This document shows positions 46,337 through 56,600 of a DNA stretch of 64,000 nucleotides, in pieces. The DNA comes from Azolla caroliniana (Eukaryota > Polypodiophyta), in the NCBI GenBank assembly GCA_043228905.1, contig JBHGNT010000011.1, positions 10,664,001 to 10,728,000 of the forward strand, written 5' to 3'. The stretch's first letter is position 1; each line of letters starts with the position of its first letter. The notes below the pieces were generated by a model. The model worked only from the letters and a program-made list of their open reading frames with translations. It was not told where the DNA came from and did not search any database. The position numbers were made by a program, and so were the translations under genes.

Positions 46337-47020
46337 TTGAAAAGAGTGTTCGAGGAAAGAATCTTGGATAGCCGGGTAGATTTTTCGTTGCGGGAACTAC
46401 TCGGAATAGCGAAGAAGGAGTTTCACGATCTTCTCGTGGATCTCGTGAAAAGGAAGAGACAAAGTACGGAGGAAAATGCTCCAAGGGTGAATGCAAATAC
46501 CGTTTCAACGAACGACACCGAAGTGGAAGGCGAAATTCCGAACTCCCACTATACAAGGCCACACTGGGCCCGTGCGACTACGGAGACTCCGGTCCGAATC
46601 GGCAACATCAAAGAACCCGTGCTAGCATTGATTGATCACGGATCGGAGATCAACTTGATGTCCAAGGAGTTCTACCGAAAGGGGAAGTGGCCTATAAACA
46701 CCAACCATGGATGGAAGATTCGGGCAGCCACGAAAACGACAGAAGACCTATTTGCGGCTTGTCCGGATGTGACGGTAAAGATCGGGGATGTCGAAATTGA
46801 CCAAAATTTCTTTGTGCAGGATGAGGTTTCACATTCTGTCATCCTCGGCCAACCCTTTATCACGGCTTCACGGATGGAGACGAAGGTGCTCGATAGTGGT
46901 GCGGCTTTTGCGCGAATTCGGAGCCAAAACGGAGGGAAATCCGTCCAATTCCTAACGGTGCCGGCAAATCACGAAAGGAACAAGAGGGAACTCTTGCCCC
47001 AAGTGAGAATGGATTTTTAA
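46337..47020 (+). CDS. Gypsy-1 aspartic protease region
   Basis: 227 residues in the same frame as gag. The N-terminal part (RVDFSLRELLGIAKKEFHDL) is a conserved linker, and the protease core is ALIDHGSEINLMS with HSVILGQPF as the second conserved strand. The active-site triplet reads D-H-G rather than the usual D-[ST]-G. To my knowledge this D-x-G variant also occurs in a Gypsy branch common in basidiomycete genomes. The segment between gag and this ORF has a second in-frame TGA near 46211. Protease frame and pol frame differ. Confidence 0.72.
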   Translation: MKRVFEERILDSRVDFSLRELLGIAKKEFHDLLVDLVKRKRQSTEENAPRVNANTVSTNDTEVEGEIPNSHYTRPHWARATTETPVRIGNIKEPVLALIDHGSEINLMSKEFYRKGKWPINTNHGWKIRAATKTTEDLFAACPDVTVKIGDVEIDQNFFVQDEVSHSVILGQPFITASRMETKVLDSGAAFARIRSQNGGKSVQFLTVPANHERNKRELLPQVRMDF

Positions 47021-47113
47021 AGCGGACTGTTGCGGAGTGGGGAAGTGATAGTCCGAGAAGCCCTGATACCCCACACAGGAAGAAAACTCTCGGAGCAAAA
47101 CAAGTACGAATCG

Positions 47114-47579
47114 GCCCGGATGGGGCATCTACGTACACGGCCGTAACCGGAGGAATGAAGAAACAATACCGACAAGTGGAGGATAAGTTACGGTCGGCAT
47201 CAATAATAAAAGAAGACGAAGAAATCGTGGGAGTGATCGAGGAAGTGTTCTATGGGAATACACTACAACGGCTTGAAGAGCTTGCGGAAGATAAAAGCCA
47301 AGGGAACCGGGTAGTCCCGGTGGAATCGGTCGAGATGTACGTAGATGCCCGGATGGGGCATCTACGTACACGGCCGTAACCGGAGGAATGAAGAAACAAT
47401 ACCGACAAGTGGAGGATAAGTTACGGTCGGCATCAATAATAAAAGAAGACGAAGAAATCGTGGGAGTGATCGAGGAAGTGTTCTATGGGAATACACTACA
47501 ACGGCTTGAAGAGCTTGCGGAAGATAAAAGCCAAGGGAACCGGGTAGTCCCGGTGGAATCGGTCGAGATGTACGAGATT
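47114..47579 (+). repeat. 233-bp tandem duplication in Gypsy-1 with junction hairpin
   Basis: Two essentially identical copies (47114-47346 and 47347-47579). At the junction, GTACGTAGATGCCC (47337-47350) and its exact reverse complement (47356-47369) form a 14-bp stem with a 5-base loop. Because 233 is not a multiple of three, the frame entering from copy 1 stops at 47377-47379, and the pol frame restarts at the ATG in copy 2 (47388). Confidence 0.92.
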
Positions 47580-50500
47580 GTTGCGAAAATGGGGCCGGAT
47601 GCGCTCCGCAAAGAAGAAGCAATGGTAAGTACGAAATACAAGACCGTGGAGAAGAAGGTGAAACCGGCCGCGGGACCACTACCCGCCGATAGCGAACAAA
47701 AGAGGAAAGAAGTCTCGGGAGATCCGACACTTCGGAAGACCGTGGATATCGGACATGCCTTCACAGATGAGACCCGGAAGAAACTTCGGATCGGTGGAGG
47801 TGGGTTCCTCTTACAAGAAGAAGAAAAACGGTTTCGAGAGATGTTGGAGCAACACGGCAAAGCATTCGCGTTCACATCGAGGGAGATCGGATGCATTGAT
47901 CCAAAGATAGTGGAGCCGATGGTGATCTTCACGATTGATCATGTACCGTGGAACCTGAAGCCGATTCCGGTGCCACGGGCGCATATTCCGAAAGTCATCG
48001 ACTTGCTCAAGGAGAAGGTGGCGATGGGGATTCTAGAGCCATCAAGTGCTCCGTACTCAAATCGATGGTTTACGGTTCCGAAGAAGAATGGGTCACTCCG
48101 ATTCATCCAAGACTTGCAACCGGTGAACAAGGTCACGATCCGGAACTCGGGAGTCGGTCCGATAGTGGACGAATTCGCGGAAGCTTTTGCCGGACGTGCG
48201 ATATACTCCATCGGGGACCTATACTCGGGGTATGACCAATTCCAACTAGCCGTGGAGAGCCGAGACATCACTACCATGCGGACACCGATAGGACTAGTTC
48301 GAATGTGCACACTACCACAAGGAGCGACAAACTCGGTTGCACATATGATGAACGCGATGAACAAGGTGCTTCGAGATTGCATCCCGGAGATAACGATGCC
48401 GTTTCTAGATGACATTCCGATGAAAGGATGCGCGGTGGAAGAAAAAGATGAGACTATGGATGATCGGGGATGCCGAAAGTTCGTGGTCGACCATATTCAT
48501 GATTGCGAGAAAGTGTTGCGAAAGCTAGAAGATGTGCACCTAACACTTTCCGGGGAGAAATCGGCATTCGGGCAAGAAGAAATATTGGTGGTCGGACATC
48601 TATGTGGACCCTACGGCCGAAGACCGTCACCAACAAAGATCGATGCGATTCAAGCTATGAAGGAAGTATGTGAGTCAACATCGGAAGTCCGAAGGTTTCT
48701 GGGTGCGTGTGCATTCTATCACATATGGATTCCGCACTATGCACATATAGCGGACCCGCTCTATCACTTGTTGCGGAAAGGTAAGAAATTCGAGTGGAAA
48801 CCGGAACACACTAAAGCCATGAGGAAGCTCAAGAAGACACTATGGAGGGCGGAATCACTTAAGAAGCCAAGCTACGAGCGGCCAATCATAGTAACGGTTG
48901 ATACAAGTCCAACCGGTATCGGGTGGGTCATCAATCAAGCCGACTCGGATGGTTCGCGGTATCCGATCCGATTTGGGGCAAAGGTCCTCAACGAAAGGCA
49001 ACGCGGATATGCACAAGTCAAAAGAGAATTGTGGGGAGTCGTGTCGGCGATAAAATCGGATCGGGATTATTTGATCGGAGCTGAAGTGGTGATCGAGACG
49101 GATTGTCTTCCGATACTCGGGATGATGCGGTGTTGTACGATACCGGATGTGGCTATGCTAAGGTGGATTGCATATGTCAAGTCACTTAATCCGGAGGTTC
49201 GACACATCTCGGGGAAGGACAACGCGGTAGCGGACATGTTATCGAGGGCGCGGTTTGAAGACGACATAACCGAATCAGATAATGAAGAAGTTTCCGAAGA
49301 CTACTTCACGTCAGAACACATATGCCGAGTGAACGTGATCCGAGAATTCCGGGAAGAAGAATACGAGGGGGAAACCTTGATGATCGGGAAGATGCTACAA
49401 GAGGTCGAGGATTCAACCAATGATAAAGAAAGGAGAGCCGAGATCCGAAGGAAGAAGAGGCAAGTCCAAAAGTTCTTCTTGGAAAACGGTTTAATATGGA
49501 GGACGCCGAAAAGACCGGATGGGATACCACTTCGAGTAGTCGGGACGAAAGAGCAACGAAACCGGATAATGTCCGAGTTCCACGAATCCGATTGGGCTGG
49601 ACATCGAGGAACATGGGCAACTTTTGTGAAAATCAAGCAAAGATATTGGTGGAAGAACATGTATAAAGATGTCGCGGAGTTCACAGAAAGCTGCGAGAAA
49701 TGTCAAGTCTACTCCGGGGTCCGACACCGAGATGAGCTGCATCCGACATTCTCACCGACAATCAACTTCAAGTGGATGGTCGACATTGTAGCTATGCCGA
49801 CCGGGATTGGACAAAAGAAATACTTGGTGTTAGCTCGAGAAGATCTCACAAACCAAGTTGAAGGTCGAGCGCTTCGGAGGAAAACGTGTGCCGCGGTGTG
49901 CCAATTTCTTTTGGAAGAAGTGTTTTGTAGGTACGGCTGCGTAGGACAAGTGATTGCGGACCGGGGAGAACTCGACTCGGACAAAGCTAGGGGATTCTTC
50001 GCCAAACATGGAGTTCGGTTAACGTTGACAACGGCCTACAATCCGGAGGCCAACGGGAAGATCGAACGAGGACATAGTCCGATCGTGAAAGCACTTGCGA
50101 AGGCATGCGACGGAAGGGTGAAGGATTGGCCACAAATGCTTCCGTATGCACTATGGGCGGATCGGACGACGCATAGCTCCGTGACCGGTTACATGCCGGC
50201 AGAACTCATGACCGGACAAGCACCGGTAATGCCAACGGAAACCGCAATCGCGACATGGACAATACTACCGTGGAAGGAAGAGATGAGCCGGGAAGAACTA
50301 CTAGCGGTCCGGATACGACAACTGGAGGGAAGACCGAAAGATGTAGCGGAAGCGTCACGCCGACAACAAGAAGCACGGTTCCGGAACAAAAGCCGGTTCG
50401 ACACAAAGCACCGACTACGACCGAGGAGGATTGAAGAAGGAGATTGGGTGATCGTCTATGATAGTAGCTTGGACCATCAACATACAACGATGCGGAAATT

Positions 50501-50855
50501 CGCGAAAAGGTGGTTCGGGCCGTACGAGGTTCGGAAGGTCTTCGACAACGGGACGTACCGACTGTCCGAGTTGGATGGAACAATACTACGAGTGCCTATA
50601 GCCGGGAAGCGGGTGAAGATTTTCAAGAAGCGGACCGACGACAAACCTTATGTGATCCAAGTCGAGGCCGACAACGAGGAGCAATCGGACGAAGACCACA
50701 ATGATGCGGGAAGCGAAGAAAGTGGATTACAACTCATAATCGACATAAGGGGAGAATCGGAGGAAGCTTCGGATGAAGACGGATACGAAGAATCAAGAAC
50801 TTCGGCACATACCGGAGGATGTGCGGGTTTGGAGGGGGCGAGTGTCGTAGTGTAG
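47388..50855 (+). CDS. Gypsy-1 pol: RT, RNase H, integrase (1,155 residues)
   Basis: An uninterrupted frame. The RT has VPKKNGSLRFIQDLQPVNK near residue 228-246 and the catalytic block MPFLDDIPMKG near 338-348. RNase H follows with IVTVDTSPTGIGWVI near 503 and a terminal GKDNAVADMLSRA near 608. The integrase has a zinc-binding H/H and CEKC pair (about 730-775), then the D-D-E residues in MVDIVAMP, VIADRGELDSD and ANGKIERGHS. After it comes a GPY/F-like module (RWFGPYEVRK, near 1042) and an acidic tail, with no clear chromodomain. The RT and protease signatures are unlike the standard plant chromovirus, Tat or Athila forms. The ATG used lies in the second copy of the 233-bp duplication; the original frame would have continued from upstream. 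Confidence 0.9.
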   Translation: MKKQYRQVEDKLRSASIIKEDEEIVGVIEEVFYGNTLQRLEELAEDKSQGNRVVPVESVEMYEIVAKMGPDALRKEEAMVSTKYKTVEKKVKPAAGPLPADSEQKRKEVSGDPTLRKTVDIGHAFTDETRKKLRIGGGGFLLQEEEKRFREMLEQHGKAFAFTSREIGCIDPKIVEPMVIFTIDHVPWNLKPIPVPRAHIPKVIDLLKEKVAMGILEPSSAPYSNRWFTVPKKNGSLRFIQDLQPVNKVTIRNSGVGPIVDEFAEAFAGRAIYSIGDLYSGYDQFQLAVESRDITTMRTPIGLVRMCTLPQGATNSVAHMMNAMNKVLRDCIPEITMPFLDDIPMKGCAVEEKDETMDDRGCRKFVVDHIHDCEKVLRKLEDVHLTLSGEKSAFGQEEILVVGHLCGPYGRRPSPTKIDAIQAMKEVCESTSEVRRFLGACAFYHIWIPHYAHIADPLYHLLRKGKKFEWKPEHTKAMRKLKKTLWRAESLKKPSYERPIIVTVDTSPTGIGWVINQADSDGSRYPIRFGAKVLNERQRGYAQVKRELWGVVSAIKSDRDYLIGAEVVIETDCLPILGMMRCCTIPDVAMLRWIAYVKSLNPEVRHISGKDNAVADMLSRARFEDDITESDNEEVSEDYFTSEHICRVNVIREFREEEYEGETLMIGKMLQEVEDSTNDKERRAEIRRKKRQVQKFFLENGLIWRTPKRPDGIPLRVVGTKEQRNRIMSEFHESDWAGHRGTWATFVKIKQRYWWKNMYKDVAEFTESCEKCQVYSGVRHRDELHPTFSPTINFKWMVDIVAMPTGIGQKKYLVLAREDLTNQVEGRALRRKTCAAVCQFLLEEVFCRYGCVGQVIADRGELDSDKARGFFAKHGVRLTLTTAYNPEANGKIERGHSPIVKALAKACDGRVKDWPQMLPYALWADRTTHSSVTGYMPAELMTGQAPVMPTETAIATWTILPWKEEMSREELLAVRIRQLEGRPKDVAEASRRQQEARFRNKSRFDTKHRLRPRRIEEGDWVIVYDSSLDHQHTTMRKFAKRWFGPYEVRKVFDNGTYRLSELDGTILRVPIAGKRVKIFKKRTDDKPYVIQVEADNEEQSDEDHNDAGSEESGLQLIIDIRGESEEASDEDGYEESRTSAHTGGCAGLEGASVVV

Positions 50856-51702
50856 GTTGCACACTATGTGGAAATTATATTTTTGTCCCTCCGGATAGAG
50901 AATGGAGTGCTCGGTGAGAACCGGAAGAAAACGGCATACCGGCAAGGAGGGAAAACGGCATACCGGCAAGGAGGGAAAACGGCATACCGGCAAGGAGGAA
51001 AACGGCATACCGGCAAGGAAGAAAACGGCATACCGGCAAGGAAGAGCCGGATAAAGAGACATAAATGTAAAAAGAAAGGAAATACTCACTACTGCGCAAG
51101 GCGTGATTCAAACTCTGCACCTCCACGTTGACAAACCCCAACCTTACCATTACATTAACTTATCTTAAGTGTTTTAAATAAAGATTTAATACGTATAAGA
51201 CCTTTATTTATGCATACCTTTATTAAAAGGTAAATCGTGTATTTTTTTAATATATGAAAAAGAAAAACACGAGACACTAAAAATAACTCATGCACATCTA
51301 GCGTGCATGAGCCCTATACTTAGGAAATAAAAAAGCATCACATGCACATTTTAGTGGACATGAACACTTTTTGTAAAAGAAAAAAAAAGCATGAAGCCAT
51401 GCTTAGCTCTTCCTTCCTTATATAAGGAGGAGAGAAATATATAAAGGGTTGTTGATTATTTGGATTAAGGATTAATCAATACAAAAATTATTCGTGGGAT
51501 TCACGATTTATACATCTACTTCTCTCTTAACACCCTAAGTACCAATTAATATAGTATACTCGTGTGATTCACGAGTTTCTTATCTTTCTCTTCGCTATTT
51601 ATTCATAATTAATCTTTATCTCACGAACTTCTTTCTCCTAGTCCAAGACCTCTGTGGTTCCCACCCGACTCACGCAACGATCCGGAGCCGAAAGGCACGA
51701 CA
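50843..51702 (+). repeat. Gypsy-1 3' LTR
   Basis: 860 bp, preceded by the purine tract GGAGGGGGCGAG. It is identical to the 5' LTR by eye except for five instead of four 23-bp minisatellite copies and one T/A difference (about 51181). The pol stop codon lies just inside it. Confidence 0.92.
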
Positions 51703-51957
51703 ACGGTACGGGTATAATGAGTACATGGCGCATCATTATGCGTTCATGACTAAGGTGGCGGAAGCGCGTGAGCCGGAGAGCTACGCAGAAGCGGCAAAGG
51801 ATGCAAATTGGCGTGCCGCTATGGAGGAAGAAATGCGGGCACTAGATGCCAACAACACATGGGACCTCGTTGACCCTCCCTGACACTATAAACCGATCGG
51901 TTGCAAATGGGTGTACAAGGTAAAGTACAATGTTGACGGTTCGGTTAACAAGTACAG
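51703..51957 (+). pseudogene. Copia-2 RT N-terminal fragment
   Basis: It continues Copia-2 after Gypsy-1: YNEYMAHHYAF, WRAAMEEEMRALDANNTWDL and PIGCKWVYKVKYN, the classic Copia RT opening. One TGA occurs near 51881. At about 51957 the Copia sequence ends and Gypsy RT begins without LTR or duplication. Confidence 0.82.
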
Positions 51958-52761
51958 ATCCGGATGCACCTCGATGACTAGGAGAAAATGGCTTTCGTCA
52001 CCGAATGGGGAGTGTTTGTTACCGTAGTAATGATGTTCGGACTAAAAATGGCACCGGCAACGTTCCAGAGGATCATCATGGAAATATTCGGAGAATTCAT
52101 ACCGGCATTCATGTAGGTGTTTCTGGATGACTTCGCCGTCTATAGTTGGGAAGGAGATCACTTTCAGCACCTCCGACTGTGTCTAGAGAAATGTCGGGCT
52201 TACCGGCTAAGCTTGAATCCGGCAAAATGTGTATTCGGAGTGTCAAGCGGGGCGCTATTAGGACACATTGTGAGCAAGGAAGGAATTGTCATGGACCCGG
52301 ACAAAGTAAAAGCAATCTTGGAGGCATCGGCACCAACAACAACCCAAGCATTAAGCCGTTTCTTAGGCCAAATCCGGTGGCATAGCCGAATGCTCTGGTA
52401 TTTCACGGACCTAGCTACATCACTGCATGCTGCGGTACACCGAACATCGTTCTAGTGGACCGACACCGAAGACAAGGCGTATCGGGCACTCAAAGTACTA
52501 TTGTCGAAAAGCGCCGGTAATGCAACCACCGGATTGGGCTAAGGAGTTTCATGTGTTCGTGGATGTGTCCGACATTGCAATCGGAAGTGCACTGATGCAA
52601 CTTACAGAGCCAAGGTGGTATTGGCCCGTATATTACGCAAGCCGAAAGTTATCCCAAGCCGAGCGAAATTATTCCACCACGGAGAGGGAAGCTTTGGGCA
52701 TGATCTACAGCGTGACAAAATTCAGACATTATTTGTTGGGAAGGAAATTTTCCTTCCACGT
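51958..52761 (+). pseudogene. Gypsy RT/RNase H fragment (Gypsy-3-like)
   Basis: Starts in mid-RT (IRMHLDD), continues MAFVTEWGVFV, FLDDFAVYS, LNPAKCVFGVSSG and FLGQIRWHSRM, then RNase H (FHVFVDVSDIAIGSALMQLT) to RHYLLGRKFSFHV, with stops near 51980, 52115 and 52455 and a frameshift near 52505. It aligns closely with the pol of Gypsy-3 (61070-64000) but is on the opposite strand. It is cut at 52761 by the Gypsy-2 LTR. Confidence 0.82.
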
Positions 52762-53642
52762 TGTCGTGCCTTTCGGCGCCGGATCGTTTGTGTGAGTCGG
52801 GTGGGAACCACCGAGGTTTTGGACTAGGAGAAAAGAAAATTGTAAGGCAATGAAGAATATGAAATATGTTGTAAGAAAGAAAGATATGAAAAACTCGTGA
52901 ATCCCACGAGTATAGTGTATTAGTGAGTACTCAAATTAAGAGACGAAAATAGTTAGCAAACTCGTGGATCCCACGATTATATTATATTAATCAACCCTTG
53001 TAAAAATAATCAACAACCTCTATACATCTTTCTCTCTTCCTTATATAGTGTTGGAAGAGTCTAAGTTTATCACATGCAAGCATCATGCTTTTCCTATTTT
53101 TAGTTTTCATGCACACTGCATGTGCATGATTAGCTTTCTATCTCATCTTTTCTTTTAACTCGAGTGTCTATGCATGAATAACTTTTTGTACCACGCATGT
53201 CTAGAAATTTTACATGGGATAAAGTTTAGTATAACTTTAAAATTCATAATACGCTAGTATAATGATAAGGCTTAACATTATTAACATGGAGGTGCAAGGT
53301 TCGATTCTTGCCCTATGCATGTAATTTATAATTTTATACTTTCTTCTATTTACAAATATGTCTCTTCATTTGGTGAGAGACTCTCACCGGCCTTCTTCAT
53401 CCGGCTCTTGCCGGTTCTGCTTCATCCGGTTCTCGCCGGTTTTCTTTATCCGGTTCTTACCAGTCCTCTTCGTCCGTTTCTTACCGACTCTCACCGGCCT
53501 TCTTCATCCGGCTCTCGCTGGTCTCCTTACCGGTTTCGGTCCTCACCGGTTCTTCCTTCCGGTTCTCACTGGGTACTGGATATCATATCCGGAGAAACCA
53601 AAAATGTAAATTTTCACGTAGTGTGCGAATTACACTACGACA
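52762..53642 (-). repeat. Gypsy-2 3' LTR
   Basis: 881 bp; on the plus strand it reads TGTCGTGCC to ACACTACGACA. It shares with Gypsy-1 LTRs both ends, two GGATT-type hairpins (52893-52911, 52962-52976) and the tRNA-like module (53253-53312, plus strand, so antisense to the LTR). Its minisatellite zone (about 53385-53575) is built of CCGGTTCT-like units. Confidence 0.88.
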
Positions 53643-53698
53643 CTCGCCCCCTCCGAACCCGCACATCCTCCGGTATGTGTCGAAGTCCGCGATGCTTG

Positions 53699-56600
53699 CT
53701 ATTCACCTTCATCCGAAGCTTCCTCCAATTCTCCCCTTAAGTCGACTATGAGTTGTAATCCACTTTCCTCGCTTTTCGCATCACCGCGATCTTCGTCCGA
53801 TTGCTCCTTGTCGGTCTTGTCTAGGATCACATAGGGTTCTTCTTTAGTTCGCTTCTTGAAAATCTTCACCCGTTTCCTGGCTATAGGCACTCGTAGCGTC
53901 GTTCCATCCAACTCGCATAGTCGGTAAGTTCCGTTATCGAAAACTTTCCGAACCTCATATGGCCCGAACCACCTTTTCGCGAACTTCCGCATCGTTGTAT
54001 GTTGATGATCCAAACTACTGTCGTAGACAATCACCCAATCTCCTTCTTCAATCTTCCGCGGTTGTAGTCGGTGCTTTGTGTCGAACCGGCTTTTATTCCG
54101 GAATCGCGCTTCTTGTTGTCGGCGTATTGCTTCCGCTATGTCATCCGGTCTTCCCTCCAGTTGTTGTATCCGGACCGCTAGTAGTTCTTCCCGGCTCATC
54201 TCTTCCTTCCATGGTAGCATTGTCCATGTCGCGATTGCGGTTTCCGTCAGCATTACCGGTGCTTGTCCGGTCATAAGTTTTGCCGGCATGTAACCGGTTA
54301 CGGAGCTATGTGTCGTCCGATCCTCCCGTAGTGCATACGGAAGCATTTGCGGCTAATCCTTCACCCTTTCATCGCATGCCTTCGCAAGTGCTTTGACAAT
54401 CGGACTATGTCCTCGTTTGATCTTCCCGTTGGCTTCCGGATTGTATGCCGTTGTCAGTGTTAACCGAACTCCATGTTTAGTGAAGAATTCCTTAGCTTTA
54501 TCAGAGTCGAGTTCTCCCTGATCCGCAATCACTTGTCCTACGCACCCGTACCTACAAAACACTTCTTCCAAAACAAATTGACATACTGCAGAACACGTTT
54601 CCTTCGTAGCGCCCGACCTTCTACTTGGTTTGTGAGATCTTCCCGAGCTAACACCAAGTACTTTTGATGTCTGATCCTGGTTGGCATGGCTACAATATCG
54701 ACCATCCATTTGAAGTTGATTGTCGGTGAGAATGTCAGATGTAACTCATCTCGGTGTTGAACTCCGGAGTAGATTTGACACTTCTCGCAGCTTTCCGTGA
54801 ACTCCGCGACATCTTTGTACATATTTATCCACCAATATCTTTGCTTGATCTTCCCAAATGTTGCCCATGTTCCCCGATGTCCAGCCCAATCAGATTCGTA
54901 AAATTCGGACATTACCTGGTTTTGTTGCTCTTTTGTCCCGACTACTCGAAGTGGTATGCCACCCGGTCTTTTCGGCTCCCTCCATAAAAATCCATTTTTC
55001 AAGAAGAACTTTCAGACTTGCCGTTTCTTACTTCGGATCTCGGCTCTCTTCTCTTTATTGTCCGATGATTCCTCGATTTTTCGTAGCATTTTCCCGATCA
55101 ACAAGCTTTCTCCCTCGTACTCTTCTTCCCGGAATTCTTCGATTACGTCCACCCGGCATATGTGCTCCGAAGCAAAGTAGTCTTCGGAAACTTCTTCATT
55201 ATCGGATTCGGTTATGTCATCTCCGAACCGCGCCCTTGATAGCATATCCGCTACAACGTTGTCTTTTCCGGAGATGTGTCTTACCTCCGGATTAAATGAC
55301 TTAACATATGCAATCCATCTTAGCATAGCCACATCCGGTATCGTGCAACACCGCATCATCCTGAGTATCGGAAGACAATCCGTTTCGATCACAATCCATT
55401 TCGATCACTACTTCGGCTCCAATCAAATAATCTCAATCCGATTTGATTGCCAACACGACTCCCCATAATTCTCTTTTAACTTGTGCATATCCGCATTGCC
55501 TTTCGTTGAGAACCTTCGCTCCAAATCGGATCGGATATCGCGAACCTTCCGGATCGGCTTGATTGATGACCCATCCGATTCCAGTTGGACTTGTGTCAAC
55601 CGTTACTATGATCAGTTGGTCATAGTTCGGCTTCTTTAGTGCTTCTGCCCTCCGTAGTGATTTCTTGAGCTTCTTCACGGCTTTGGTATGCTCCGGTTTC
55701 CATTCAAACTTCTTACCCTTCCGCAACAAGTGATAGAGTGGGTCCGCTATATGTGCATAGTGCGGAATCCATATGTGGTAGAATGCACATGTTCCAAGAA
55801 ACCTTCGAACTTCGGATTGTGACTGGCATACTTCTTTCATAGCTTGAATCGCATCGATCTTGGTTGGTGACGGTGTCGAGATATTACGCAAGTGCGTGCG
55901 GAATAGAGGCGGGACCGCGGGGGTCTCGAACCAAAGAGCAAGCGAGGGAGGAGAAAGAGAGAGAACCGGCTACGCAGGACCGGGGATACACAGGGACACG
56001 GCCCTTCAGCACGGAGAACGCGAACAGACACCGACACAGACGGATGCGAATGACTAAATATGTGTATTAACAAAATGGCTAACACGACTACAACCCCCGA
56101 TGGGGCACAGGTTGGTTGCAACCGAACAGGCCGGCGAACAGATGCCGATGCCTGTTCGCTTTGACGCACAAACGGGGAAATGGGGGGGGGTAGCAGGTCG
56201 GAGGTGCTGCCGGAAGCACTCGGGCGTTCCTCGAAACAGCGCGAGCCTCCCCGGAACCCTGCACAGAAAGCTTTGGAGCTCAAGAAGGAAGGAAACGGAG
56301 AGAGCGAAGCGTCCAGAAACGGTTCGACAGCACTTCGTCCTCTCCGCGCCCGATCCCTGCAACAGCTCTTTCCCGCTCCTTATATAGGCCGACGAACAGG
56401 CCGTCGTGTCAGCTTTATTCCCTGTCCCTTTTGGACAGGGATCCGCTCCGTTTTTCACAGATCCGCGTAGTTACGCCGCCGACTCGTACAGTTCGCGCGC
56501 GCGACCGAAAAGACTGTTCGCGCGGTCTTTGTCTCCACTTGAGTTAGGGCCCGTTCCTGCCGATTATCCTCTCAATTCGTTTCTATGTACAACTCGGAGC

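Larger units (their letters stand above)
44106..51702 (+). mobile_element. Gypsy-1: nearly intact young Ty3/gypsy LTR retrotransposon
   Basis: 7,597 bp with LTRs 44106-44942 and 50843-51702, flanked by the 4-bp duplication ACGG (44102-44105 and 51703-51706). Order is LTR, primer site, gag, protease, RT, RNase H, integrase, purine tract GGAGGGGGCGAG, LTR; integrase after RT makes it Gypsy. The LTRs differ by one substitution that I can see plus one copy of a 23-bp minisatellite, so insertion was recent. Removing it restores the Copia-2 frame. A 233-bp tandem duplication breaks the protease-pol continuity. Confidence 0.93.
40447..51957 (+). mobile_element. Copia-2: Ty1/copia element, interrupted and truncated
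   Basis: 5' LTR 40447-40855, tRNA-Met primer site 40856-40867, gag, protease, integrase and the first part of RT. It is interrupted by an hAT-like element (41777-42553) and by Gypsy-1 (44106-51702). It resumes at 51703 and stops at about 51957, where the sequence becomes Gypsy RT. The 3' LTR is not in the window. It belongs to the same broad family as Copia-1. Confidence 0.85.

Noticed and set aside
53315-53740. Plus-strand ORF across the Gypsy-2 LTR
   Set aside because: It is produced by the CCGGTTCT minisatellite of the LTR on the opposite strand, with no domain.
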